Under the pieces are notes generated by a model, which ran no database searches, was not told the origin of the DNA, and saw only the letters and a list, made by a program, of their open reading frames with translations. A stretch of DNA of 7,648 nucleotides, from NCBI GenBank assembly GCA_003488465.1, contig DNLN01000034.1, forward strand, positions 337 to 7,984, read 5' to 3'. This DNA is from Sutterella sp. GTDB taxonomy: Bacteria > Pseudomonadota > Gammaproteobacteria > Burkholderiales > Burkholderiaceae_F. The stretch's first letter is position 1. Every line of letters starts with the position of its first letter. Both the position numbers and the translations under genes were made by a program. This document shows, piece after piece, positions 1 to 5,940 of the stretch.

Positions 1-782
1 TCAACATCGACCAAAGCCCGATCGGGCGCACCCCGCGGTCCAACCCCGCCACCTATACGGGGCTCTTCGGGGATATCCGCGATCTGTTCGCCAAAACGCC
101 CGACGCGCAAGCGCACGGCTACGGCGCGGGACGCTTTTCCTTCAACGTCAAGGGCGGCAGATGCGAGGCGTGCGAGGGGGACGGTCAGATCAAGATCGAA
201 ATGGGGGTTCTGCCTGCGGTGTATGTCATCTGCTCAACCTGCCAGGGGCTGCGGTACAACCGAGAAACCCTTGAGGTCAAGTACAGGGGCAAGTCCATTG
301 CCGAGGTGCTTGACATGACCGTGAGCGAGGCGCTCGAATTCTTCTCGGCCTGGCCGGCGATCGTGCGCAAGTTGCGCACACTCGAGCAGGTGGGGCTTGG
401 CTACATTCGCCTTGGACAGTCTGCATCGACCTTCTCGGGGGGCGAAGCGCAGCGCATCAAGCTTGCCGAGGAGTTGGCCCGGCCCGACACGGGCAGGACG
501 GTATACATCCTCGACGAGCCGACAACAGGACTGCACTTTGAAGATGTGAATCTGCTTCTGAAGGCCCTGCGCCAGCTCACAGACCTTGGCAACACGGTGA
601 TTGTGATCGAGCACAATCTGGATGTCATCAGACTTGCCGACTGGGTTGTCGACATCGGACCGGAGGCTGCGGAAGAGGGAGGGCGCGTTCTGTGCGAGGG
701 AACGCCCGAGCAAGTGGCCGATTGTCCGCAGAGCTTCACGGCCAGGTACCTGAGAGAGGCGATCTCCAGAGTGCTCCGCTAG
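1..782 (+). CDS. uvrA: UvrABC system protein A (excinuclease ABC subunit A), C-terminal part, 5' truncated by window
   Basis: UvrA is the damage-sensing ATPase of nucleotide excision repair; it loads UvrB at lesions in the cytoplasm. The reading frame is open from the window edge (first full codon at 3), so only the last 259 residues are visible, about a quarter of a normal 940-residue UvrA. Counting from the codon at 3, a zinc module C54-x2-C57-x19-C77-x2-C80 is followed by RYNRETLEV, the ABC signature SGGEAQR at 145-151, Walker [11 protein letters not shown] with D171 and E172, and the H-loop histidine at 204 in VIEHNLD. All catalytic motifs of the second ATPase are intact. The zinc-module stem reads [12 protein letters not shown] where common UvrA has EMHFLPDVYVPC, and LARPDTG replaces the usual LSKRSTG, so this may be a divergent or long-form paralogue. 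The TAG stop overlaps the stop of the convergent regulator gene. No terminator was found just downstream. Confidence 0.95.
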   Translation, partial: NIDQSPIGRTPRSNPATYTGLFGDIRDLFAKTPDAQAHGYGAGRFSFNVKGGRCEACEGDGQIKIEMGVLPAVYVICSTCQGLRYNRETLEVKYRGKSIAEVLDMTVSEALEFFSAWPAIVRKLRTLEQVGLGYIRLGQSASTFSGGEAQRIKLAEELARPDTGRTVYILDEPTTGLHFEDVNLLLKALRQLTDLGNTVIVIEHNLDVIRLADWVVDIGPEAAEEGGRVLCEGTPEQVADCPQSFTARYLREAISRVLR

Positions 783-792
783 CGGACGCGCT
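769..792. repeat. 12-bp perfect palindrome holding both convergent stop codons
   Basis: Positions 775-786 read TCCGCTAGCGGA, which is its own reverse complement. The central CTAG (779-782) provides the TAG stop of uvrA on the plus strand (780-782) and the TAG stop of the GntR gene on the minus strand (779-781). Both proteins therefore end with CGC TAG (Arg-stop). There is no T-tract on either side, so it is not a typical intrinsic terminator, and no other terminator was seen between the two genes. Confidence 0.6.
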
Positions 793-1537
793 TGCTCTCC
801 AGGCTGATCCCTGCGCAGTCGTAGTGGCGCGATTCGCTTGCCATGAGAAGATTGCCCGCGTCGTCATAAAAGCGGCGCGAAAGGGCAAGTACAGACCGGT
901 GCGCGGGAACGTCCTTGAGTTCGTATTCGTTGCAGGCGTCTGAACTGATCAGCACTGTTGTTCGGGCGATGTCAATGCCGAGATTTGCGCTCAGGATTTG
1001 TTCGGGAAGCTGCTGGCTTGCGTGCTCGGAGAAATCCCTGAGCTGTTGGGCAAGCGTCGTGTTCACCGTTTCATACAAGCCGTTGACGGGAACGAAATAG
1101 CGCATTCGGCAGGTGACGGGCCAGACATCGGACGAGCGGACCGAATAGCCGACAAAGGAAAAGCAAAAGAGGGCTGTTCCGGTCTCCAGCCCGATCAGCT
1201 CGGCAAGTGCTCGATCGGCCGTCACCAGGGAGCTTGTTGAAAGACGCAGGATCTGATCCTCTGCCGCTGGGAGAACTTCCGATGGCGTGCCGATCAAAAC
1301 GGCATGGTGTGTATCGGGATCGGCGCGAAGCACGACGCTTCCGATCTTCGGCCTGCGGCTGATTAGCCCCTGATCGGCCAGATGCTGCAGCGCGGTGCGA
1401 ATGGTATGCCGCGAACAGCCGAACCGGGCTCGCAGATCGGCCTCGGTGGGCAGACACTCGCCGGGTTTGAAAGCGCCGCTGCGAATCGAATCCGTCAAAG
1501 TCGACTGGATCTTGAACCAGAGTGCGGTTTTAGACAT
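779..1537 (-). CDS. GntR family transcriptional regulator, HutC/UTRA type
   Basis: This 252-residue protein is the normal size for a HutC-subfamily GntR repressor. An N-terminal winged helix-turn-helix spans about residues 5-70, with the recognition region [19 protein letters not shown] at 29-47 and QHLADQGLI before the wing. The wing reads [10 protein letters not shown] rather than the more usual GxGTFV. A UTRA effector-binding domain covers about 88-246 and ends with the typical [19 protein letters not shown] block. In this family a small molecule bound to UTRA releases the repressor from DNA; the ligand cannot be told from sequence. The gene lies 28 nt downstream of a methyltransferase gene on the same strand, so the two are probably cotranscribed and the methyltransferase promoter is the likeliest target. 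No strong Shine-Dalgarno sequence precedes the ATG, which fits translation from an operon messenger. The 3' end overlaps the uvrA stop. Confidence 0.87.
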   Translation of the reverse strand: MSKTALWFKIQSTLTDSIRSGAFKPGECLPTEADLRARFGCSRHTIRTALQHLADQGLISRRPKIGSVVLRADPDTHHAVLIGTPSEVLPAAEDQILRLSTSSLVTADRALAELIGLETGTALFCFSFVGYSVRSSDVWPVTCRMRYFVPVNGLYETVNTTLAQQLRDFSEHASQQLPEQILSANLGIDIARTTVLISSDACNEYELKDVPAHRSVLALSRRFYDDAGNLLMASESRHYDCAGISLESKRVR

Positions 1538-1565
1538 TGCCGCGGCGCGTCCGGAGAGAGCAGGA

Positions 1566-2282
1566 CTAGGGCTTGACCGCCATGACGATCAGCCGGGAGC
1601 TGTCGGCCGTGAACGGTGCAAATCCGGGGCCGAAGAAGCCAGCAAGCCTCAGTCCGGCAACTTCGATCATCTGCTGGAATTCTTCGGTCGTATAGACGCG
1701 CACGCTTGCAGAGACCGGTCCTCTGAAGTCGGTCGCAGGGAAAATGACGGTGGCGCGGCGGGTTTCACTGCTCCAGTGCTCTTCGACTTGATCGCCGCTG
1801 GCGATGATTCGGGTTGCCTTGCCGGCAATCACGAGTTCGGGATTTGCGACTTCGATCAGCAGCCGTCCGCCGGACTTCAGAGATGCTGCAAACCGCCCGA
1901 GCAGATCCGCGTTGCCTTCATCGGAAAAGTATCCGAAGGAGCTACCCCAGTTGATGACGACGTCCATGTCGCTTGGCAATTCGCAGGTTCTCATGTCGGC
2001 AGTCTTGAAGGAACCCTCAAGTGCAGCCCTCTGGAACTTGTTCTTTGCGCCGATGATGAAATGGGAATTGAAGTCAATGCCGGTGACGATTGCGCCCAGA
2101 CGGGCAAGAGGGAATCCTAGGTCGGCCTTGCCGCAAGGGCACTCGAGGATCTTCACGCCGGCCGTGAGTTCAAGCTTGTCCCAGATGCTCTTGGCATCGG
2201 CCCGGCATGCTGCGGGGTCGCGCAGCCACTTGTCCTCGGGAACATGACGGAACCATTCGGTCAAAACAGAAGAATTGCTCAT
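1566..2282 (-). CDS. Class I SAM-dependent methyltransferase, substrate unknown
   Basis: This 238-residue cytosolic protein has a Rossmann-type methyltransferase fold. Motif I is ILECPCGKAD at 45-54, a variant of the usual LDxxCGxG glycine loop in which PCG replaces the acidic-x-G pattern. Motif II is the acidic GIDFN (D70) that would bind the ribose of S-adenosylmethionine, TADMR (D96) would contact the adenine, VINWGSSFGYF at 109-119 is a pattern common in small bacterial methyltransferases, and GGRLLIEV at 138-145 is the post-motif strand. Nothing visible identifies the methyl acceptor; a small molecule is more likely than DNA because no target-recognition domain is present. The start is supported by GAGG (plus-strand 2290-2293) 7 nt before the ATG. 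It is the first gene of a likely two-gene operon with the GntR regulator and is transcribed divergently from arfB. Confidence 0.85.
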   Translation of the reverse strand: MSNSSVLTEWFRHVPEDKWLRDPAACRADAKSIWDKLELTAGVKILECPCGKADLGFPLARLGAIVTGIDFNSHFIIGAKNKFQRAALEGSFKTADMRTCELPSDMDVVINWGSSFGYFSDEGNADLLGRFAASLKSGGRLLIEVANPELVIAGKATRIIASGDQVEEHWSSETRRATVIFPATDFRGPVSASVRVYTTEEFQQMIEVAGLRLAGFFGPGFAPFTADSSRLIVMAVKP

Positions 2283-2318
2283 GGGAGAACCTCGCGCTCA
2301 ATGGGAAATGTGGGAGGG

Positions 2319-2347
2319 ATTCTAAACAAACGGCCTGGCATTGCGAA
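2319..2347 (-). promoter_or_regulatory. Candidate sigma70-type promoter for the methyltransferase/GntR unit
   Basis: On the minus strand TTCGCA (plus 2342-2347) is separated by exactly 17 nt from TAGAAT (plus 2319-2324). The -10 is a 5/6 match to TATAAT and the -35 is weak. Transcription would begin roughly 30 nt upstream of the methyltransferase ATG, leaving room for the GAGG ribosome-binding site. No clean palindromic GntR operator was recognised around it. Confidence 0.4.
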
Positions 2348-2386
2348 GCGAGTGAGGCGGCCATCGCCAGGCGTCAGGCCCCTGGC
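2333..2386 (-). promoter_or_regulatory. Three mutually complementary segments (alternative hairpins) before the methyltransferase
   Basis: Read on the minus strand, segment 1 is GCCAGG (plus 2381-2386), segment 2 is GCCTGGC (plus 2366-2372) and segment 3 is GCCAGGC (plus 2333-2339). Segment 2 can pair with either 1 (6 bp, 9-nt loop) or 3 (7 bp, 26-nt loop), but not both. After segment 3 comes a modest T-rich run CGTTTGTTTAG. This is the geometry of an attenuator, but the tail is weak, and segment 3 lies in the spacer of the predicted methyltransferase promoter. Confidence 0.3.
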
Positions 2387-2433
2387 CGGGTGAAGGAAAA
2401 ATCAGGCGGGACAGGTACAATCCGCTCCGCCAT
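2374..2433 (-). CDS. Possible 19-residue small ORF with perfect Shine-Dalgarno, upstream of the methyltransferase
   Basis: On the minus strand AGGAGGT (plus 2441-2447), a perfect Shine-Dalgarno sequence, sits 7 nt before an ATG that opens a 19-codon frame, MAERIVPVPPDFSFTRPGA, ending at TGA (plus 2374-2376). It contains Pro-Pro-Asp, a known ribosome-slowing motif, and the last codons overlap the first of three mutually complementary segments. It ends 91 nt before the methyltransferase ATG. It could be a regulatory leader peptide, an unrelated small protein, or chance. I found no convincing promoter upstream; a transcript would have to start inside the 5' part of arfB on the opposite strand. 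Homologues cannot be judged here. Confidence 0.3.
   Translation of the reverse strand: MAERIVPVPPDFSFTRPGA
2416..2421 (+). promoter_or_regulatory. Candidate -10 element for arfB
   Basis: TACAAT is a 5/6 match to the sigma70 -10 hexamer and lies 70 nt before the preferred arfB ATG. No good -35 is present at 16-18 nt upstream, where the sequence is purine-rich (the region around GTGAAGGAAAAATC), so the call rests on the -10 alone. Confidence 0.25.
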
Positions 2434-2485
2434 TTGTCGCACCTCCTAGCCCCGGACTGTGATTCTCCGGGCATTGCCAAAGTTC

Positions 2486-2902
2486 ATGCCTAGACACATC
2501 TTTTTCGAACTCCTCGAGTCGGACTGCGCCTTCAAGGCTGTCCGCAGCCGGGGGCCGGGCGGACAAAATGTCAACAAGAGTTCGACTGCCGTGCAGCTGT
2601 TCTTCCCGGTGAATGAAAGTTCTCTGCCCGGGGAGCTCAAGGAGCGGGTCACTGCTCGGTATGCAAGGCGCATGACTGCCGACGGCGTACTCATCCTCAA
2701 GGCTCAGGGGGCGAGATCGCAGGAGTTGAATAGAAAGGCGGCCCTCTGTCGGCTGCAGGAGATGCTCGAGCGGGCGGCGGTGGTTTCTGATGTGCGCAGG
2801 CCGACGCGGCCCACGCGGGCAAGCCAGCGACGCAGGCTCGAAGAGAAGGCGATCAGAGGCAGAGTCAAGAGATCTCGCGCGGCGGTGACCGCCGACGAGT
2901 AG
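2486..2902 (+). CDS. arfB: Alternative ribosome-rescue factor ArfB (peptidyl-tRNA hydrolase, release-factor-like)
   Basis: ArfB binds ribosomes stalled at the 3' end of truncated messenger RNA and hydrolyses the peptidyl-tRNA. From the ATG at 2486 the protein has 138 residues; E. coli ArfB has 140. The catalytic loop is SRGPGGQNVNKSSTAV with GGQ at 25-27, nearly the same depth as in E. coli. Then come SSLPGELKER, GVLILKAQGARSQELNR, and a basic tail RRPTRPTRAS at 104-113 followed by QRRRLEEK, the part that enters the empty mRNA channel. Codon-recognition domains of full release factors are absent, as expected. The tail looks a few residues shorter than in E. coli between RRL and RGRV and ends in an acidic TADE. 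I prefer the ATG at 2486 because it aligns with homologues; an in-frame GTG at 2459 would add nine residues. Neither has a clear Shine-Dalgarno sequence. The EamA transporter gene follows after 27 nt. Confidence 0.93.
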   Translation: MPRHIFFELLESDCAFKAVRSRGPGGQNVNKSSTAVQLFFPVNESSLPGELKERVTARYARRMTADGVLILKAQGARSQELNRKAALCRLQEMLERAAVVSDVRRPTRPTRASQRRRLEEKAIRGRVKRSRAAVTADE

Positions 2903-2929
2903 CAAAAGGACAGACGTTAGGATTTTTTC

Positions 2930-3868
2930 GTGCTTGCAGGATTTTTCTTTGGTATTGCGGCGACCATGATCTGGGGGCTTGTTTACCTGATTCCCCTCGT
3001 GCTTCCCGAATACGATCCGATGATGATTTCGGCTGCCAGGTACGTGGCATTCGGCCTGATCTGCATTCCGCTTGTGTGGATGGAAAGGGAGGAGTTCCGC
3101 CACTACAAGCTCTCGGACTGGTGGTTTGTCACGAAACTGAGCGTCATCGGCAATCTTGTTTATTTCTGGTTTCTGTCGATCTGCATCCAGAAGGCGGGAG
3201 CGCCGTTTGCCGGCATCTGCATGGCCGTGATTCCCGTTCTGGTCGCACTGATTGCCAATGTCCGAGACCGCAAAAAAGGCAGGAAAGCTCTGCAGTGGAG
3301 CAAGCTTGTGCCCGGGCTCTCGCTGATTGCCGTGGGTCTCGTTCTTTCCAACTGGGCGGAGTTCGAGTCGATCGTTACGGTCTCGGGGCGCAGCGCCCGT
3401 GATTTCTGGCTCGGCTCTGCTGCCGGAATTGCCGCCTTGCTGTTGTGGACCTGGTACCCCATCAAGAATTCTGATTGGCTGATTGAAAATCCCTCCCGTT
3501 CGCCGAAAAGCTGGTCGACGGCTCAGGGCATTACCGGACTGCCGGTGTCGCTTCTGCTGTATGCGGCGGTCTATCAGGGCCAGCCGGCGGGAGCCGGAAT
3601 CTTTGGGCCGACTCCGGTCTGGTTCGTTGCCGTCATGACGAGTTGCGCCATCCTGTGCTCCTGGGTGGGGATCCTCTGCTGGAATGAAATGAGCCAGAGG
3701 CTGCCGACGGCTTTGTCTGGACAAATGATCGTTTTTGAAACAATTTTTGCCGTGGTCTACGCTCACATCCTTCGCCTTGAACTCCCCAGCCCGATCCTCA
3801 GTCTCGGCGTTGTTTCACTGATTGCCGGAGTGCTTGTGTCGCTCAGGGCGTTTCGTCTCAACGGTTAG
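2930..3868 (+). CDS. EamA-domain DMT-superfamily transporter
   Basis: This is a 312-residue inner-membrane protein with about ten hydrophobic helices, near residues 3-25, 31-51, 70-87, 92-111, 126-143, 158-177, 199-215, 228-250, 261-281 and 287-306. That is the usual size and topology for the drug/metabolite transporter superfamily, in which two five-helix EamA repeats face each other. Basic loops such as RDRKKGRK (112-119) between helices 4 and 5 fit the cytoplasmic side. Family members export amino acids, nucleosides, sugars or other metabolites; nothing here fixes the substrate. The start is GTG, chosen because AGGA at 2919-2922 stands 7 nt before it and the first helix begins at once, as normal for the family. 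The gene follows arfB by 27 nt and is probably cotranscribed; leuA begins 76 nt downstream, so export of an amino acid or precursor is conceivable but unproven. Confidence 0.9.
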   Translation: MLAGFFFGIAATMIWGLVYLIPLVLPEYDPMMISAARYVAFGLICIPLVWMEREEFRHYKLSDWWFVTKLSVIGNLVYFWFLSICIQKAGAPFAGICMAVIPVLVALIANVRDRKKGRKALQWSKLVPGLSLIAVGLVLSNWAEFESIVTVSGRSARDFWLGSAAGIAALLLWTWYPIKNSDWLIENPSRSPKSWSTAQGITGLPVSLLLYAAVYQGQPAGAGIFGPTPVWFVAVMTSCAILCSWVGILCWNEMSQRLPTALSGQMIVFETIFAVVYAHILRLELPSPILSLGVVSLIAGVLVSLRAFRLNG

Positions 3869-3944
3869 TCCGCAACAGTGTAAGATGGACAAATACGTTC
3901 GGCTATAAGCCGGCTGATCTAACAACCAAAACAGGTAGAAACAA

Positions 3945-5483
3945 ATGGATCGTCTGATTATTTTCGATACGACCTTGCGTGATGGCGAGCAGAGCCCCGG
4001 TGCGGCAATGACCAAGGAGGAGAAGCTTCGCATTGCGCTGCAGCTCGAGAAGCTCGGCGTGGATGTCATGGAAGCCGGTTTTGCGGCCAGCTCCGAAGGG
4101 GATTTCGAGGCGATCCAGCAGATTGCGCGGCATGTCAAGGATACGACGGTGTGCTCGCTTTCTCGTGCGGTTGCCCGGGACATCGAGCGTGCAGGCGAAG
4201 CGATCCGGGAGGCCAACACTAGCCGCATCCATACCTTCATCGCCACCAGCCCGGTGCATATGGAAAAGAAACTCCACATGACCCCGGAGCAGGTTCTGGA
4301 AAATGCAGTCAAGGCGGTGACCCTGTGCCGCAACTACACCGACGACGTGGAGTTTTCCGCCGAGGACGCCTACCGCTCGGATCCCCAGTTCCTCTACCGG
4401 ATCTGTGAGGCCGCCATCAAGGCGGGAGCCACGACGGTCAACCTGCCAGATACGGTTGGCTATGCGATTCCCGATCTTTACGGCGCATTCATTCGCGACA
4501 TCCTCGAGCATGTTCCCAATTCGGACAAGGCGATCTGGTCCGTTCACTGCCACAACGACCTCGGCATGGCCGTCGCGAATTCTCTTGCGGGAGTCAAGTT
4601 CGGCGGGGCCCGTCAGATTGAGTGCACCATTAATGGTCTGGGCGAGCGCGCCGGCAACACCTCTCTTGAAGAGGTGGTGATGGCGGTTCGCACGAGAAAA
4701 GAGTATTTCGGCCTTGAGACCCGGATTGACACCCGTCAGATCGTTCCTGCGAGCAAGCTCGTGAGCTCCATCACGGGCTTCCCGGTGCAGCCCAACAAGG
4801 CGATCGTGGGCGCCAATGCCTTCTCTCATGCCTCCGGCATTCATCAGGATGGAGTGCTCAAGAGCAGGGAAACTTATGAAATCATGAGCGCCGAGGATGT
4901 GGGCTGGGCGCAGAACAAGATCGTTCTCGGCAAGCTTTCCGGCCGCCGAGCTTTCAGCCAGAGACTGCGCGAACTCGGCATTCCGGTGTCTTCGGAGGCC
5001 GAATTGAACGAGGCCTTCTCCCGCTTCAAGCACCTTGCCGATCGCAAGAGCCAGATTTTTGACGAGGATATCCAGTCGCTCTTCAAGGGGGCCAATGCCG
5101 GCGACACGGTGGACTCCTATCAGTTCGTGAGCATGATGCAGCAGTCCGAGACCGGCGAGCGCCCCCAGGCGACCGTCGTCTGGCAGCACGAAGGCAAGGA
5201 GTTGAGCTCCTCCTGCGACGGAAACGGTCCCGTGGATGCTGCGTTCCGCGCAATCGAGGCGCTTGTCCAGAGCGGCGCGGAACTGCAGCTTTACAGCGTC
5301 AACGCAATCACGACGGGAACCGAAAGCGTGGGAGACGTGACCGTGCGTCTTGCTAGGGGCGGACGGATTGTGAACGGCGTGGGCGCCGATCCCGATATCA
5401 TCGCCGCTTCCGTCAAGGCGTACTTCAACGCGCTCAGCAAACTCGAGTCCGATGCACCGCTTTCCGCGCAGCACGCGGTTTAG
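3945..5483 (+). CDS. leuA: 2-isopropylmalate synthase
   Basis: LeuA condenses acetyl-CoA with 2-oxoisovalerate to give 2-isopropylmalate, the committed step of leucine synthesis in the cytoplasm. The 512-residue length fits the shorter LeuA class. The TIM-barrel catalytic domain starts at once with [13 protein letters not shown] (R12, D13), and the metal ligands H201 and H203 (HCHNDLG) and N238 (NGLGERAGN) are all present. [10 protein letters not shown] at 294-303 belongs to the linker subdomain, and the C-terminal leucine-binding regulatory domain covers roughly 370-500 with [13 protein letters not shown], so leucine feedback inhibition is expected. The ATG is preceded by AGG (3933-3935) at 9 nt. 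A TATAAG at 3904-3909 could be a -10, but I see no matching -35. The 76-nt upstream gap has no convincing leader peptide or attenuator. rpsO lies 137 nt downstream, the arrangement usual in Burkholderiales. Confidence 0.97.
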   Translation: MDRLIIFDTTLRDGEQSPGAAMTKEEKLRIALQLEKLGVDVMEAGFAASSEGDFEAIQQIARHVKDTTVCSLSRAVARDIERAGEAIREANTSRIHTFIATSPVHMEKKLHMTPEQVLENAVKAVTLCRNYTDDVEFSAEDAYRSDPQFLYRICEAAIKAGATTVNLPDTVGYAIPDLYGAFIRDILEHVPNSDKAIWSVHCHNDLGMAVANSLAGVKFGGARQIECTINGLGERAGNTSLEEVVMAVRTRKEYFGLETRIDTRQIVPASKLVSSITGFPVQPNKAIVGANAFSHASGIHQDGVLKSRETYEIMSAEDVGWAQNKIVLGKLSGRRAFSQRLRELGIPVSSEAELNEAFSRFKHLADRKSQIFDEDIQSLFKGANAGDTVDSYQFVSMMQQSETGERPQATVVWQHEGKELSSSCDGNGPVDAAFRAIEALVQSGAELQLYSVNAITTGTESVGDVTVRLARGGRIVNGVGADPDIIAASVKAYFNALSKLESDAPLSAQHAV

Positions 5484-5522
5484 GAAGTTTCGGCGGGTCA
5501 CTGCAACCGTTGCGCGATACGC

Positions 5523-5550
5523 TTGATTAATTAGGGGATTGCTGTACAAT
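5523..5550 (+). promoter_or_regulatory. Promoter of rpsO
   Basis: TTGATT (5523-5528) and TACAAT (5545-5550) are separated by 16 nt, a good sigma70-type pair, with an A/T-rich stretch GATTAATTAG in the upstream part of the spacer. Initiation is predicted near 5557, giving a leader of about 64 nt before the rpsO ATG. The -10 hexamer lies inside a perfect inverted repeat at 5534-5554. Confidence 0.65.
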
Positions 5551-5554
5551 CCCC
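5534..5554. repeat. Perfect 8-bp inverted repeat over the rpsO -10 box
   Basis: GGGGATTG (5534-5541) and CAATCCCC (5547-5554) are exact reverse complements separated by CTGTA. The repeat covers the -10 hexamer, so it could be an operator for a DNA-binding regulator. It is not followed by a T-run, so it is a poor candidate for a leuA terminator. Confidence 0.55.
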
Positions 5555-5555
5555 A

Positions 5556-5614
5556 CCTTTCACGGCACGGGCAATGACACCTGTGCCGCATGTTTTTATC
5601 TTTTTTATAAAGGA
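5556..5614 (+). promoter_or_regulatory. Structured rpsO leader, candidate S15 autoregulatory element
   Basis: A 9-bp stem forms between 5563-5571 (CGGCACGGG) and 5580-5588 (CCTGTGCCG) around an 8-nt loop; one pair, G5569 with U5582, is a wobble next to G-C pairs. The G-U/G-C combination is the feature ribosomal protein S15 recognises in 16S rRNA and in characterised rpsO leaders. CCTTT at 5556-5560 is complementary to AAAGG at 5609-5613, the Shine-Dalgarno of rpsO, so the leader could close over the ribosome-binding site. The stem is followed by CATG and T-rich sequence, so it could also act as a weak terminator for leuA transcripts. S15 binding is inferred, not shown. Confidence 0.4.
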
Positions 5615-5620
5615 ATAACG

Positions 5621-5887
5621 ATGTCTGTCGAAATCAACAAGGCTGAAGTTGTTGCCAAGTTCCAGCGTGCTCCTGGCGACACGGGTTCTCCCGAGGTTCA
5701 GATTGCTCTTCTTACCTCCCGCATCAACGGTCTGACTGATCACTTCAAGGCCAACCCGAAGGATCATCACTCCCGCCGCGGTCTGATGAAGATGGTGAGC
5801 CGTCGCCGCAAGCTCCTTGACTACCTCAAGGATCGCGATGTCGCCGCTTACCGCAAGCTGATCGATACTCTCGGCCTGCGCAAGTAA
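5621..5887 (+). CDS. rpsO: 30S ribosomal protein S15
   Basis: S15 is a primary 16S rRNA-binding protein that organises the central domain (platform) of the small ribosomal subunit. The 88-residue length is normal for the family (usually 88-89). Hallmarks are [17 protein letters not shown] near residues 19-35, which contributes to binding at the three-way rRNA junction, and the basic helix [21 protein letters not shown] near 48-69. AAAGGA at 5609-5614 stands 6 nt before the ATG, an excellent ribosome-binding site. The gene has its own promoter and a structured leader suggesting autoregulation, and is followed by two hairpins, the second an intrinsic terminator. pnp follows, as in many proteobacteria, where rpsO and pnp are partly cotranscribed. 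Nothing in the coding sequence is unusual. Confidence 0.99.
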   Translation: MSVEINKAEVVAKFQRAPGDTGSPEVQIALLTSRINGLTDHFKANPKDHHSRRGLMKMVSRRRKLLDYLKDRDVAAYRKLIDTLGLRK

Positions 5888-5901
5888 TTCGAAAGATTCG
5901 G

Positions 5902-5933
5902 CGGCCTGTTTGCCACACACAGCAAACAGGCCG
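5902..5933 (+). terminator. 12-bp perfect hairpin after rpsO (terminator or mRNA-stabilising/processing hairpin)
   Basis: CGGCCTGTTTGC (5902-5913) and GCAAACAGGCCG (5922-5933) pair perfectly around the loop CACACACA, 14 nt after the rpsO stop. The following sequence TTCCTTT is only partly T-rich, so this could be a moderate terminator, a 3' stabiliser of rpsO messenger, or an RNase III substrate. In E. coli the rpsO-pnp spacer also carries an RNase III-cleaved hairpin that mediates pnp autoregulation. Confidence 0.6.
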
Positions 5934-5940
5934 TTCCTTT

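Noticed and set aside
2402..3766. Minus-strand open frame (454 codons) covering arfB and the EamA gene
   Set aside because: It overlaps two well-supported genes on the other strand, and its low-complexity R/P/H/G-rich translation resembles no protein family.
3885..3908. Seven-codon frame MDKYVRL before leuA as a leucine attenuator leader peptide
   Set aside because: It has only one leucine codon, no Shine-Dalgarno, and no following terminator or antiterminator pair before the leuA ATG.
3901..3915. GGCT-ATA-AGCC mini-hairpin before leuA as a regulatory structure
   Set aside because: A 4-bp stem with a 3-nt loop is too short to support; the TATAAG inside is noted only as a weak -10 candidate.
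5503..5513. GCAACCGTTGC inverted repeat as a leuA terminator
   Set aside because: The stem is only 4-5 bp with a tiny loop and there is no T-tract after it.
3903..5591. Long minus-strand open frame (562 codons) opposite leuA
   Set aside because: It is fully antisense to a gene with all LeuA catalytic motifs, has no recognisable domain, and its composition (many H, R, G, A and L) is what GC-rich codon bias on the other strand produces.
5574..5618. Fourteen-codon frame in the rpsO leader ending at the rpsO Shine-Dalgarno
   Set aside because: It has no real ribosome-binding site, its ATG lies in a hairpin loop, and the A/T-rich end is better explained as leader spacer and Shine-Dalgarno.
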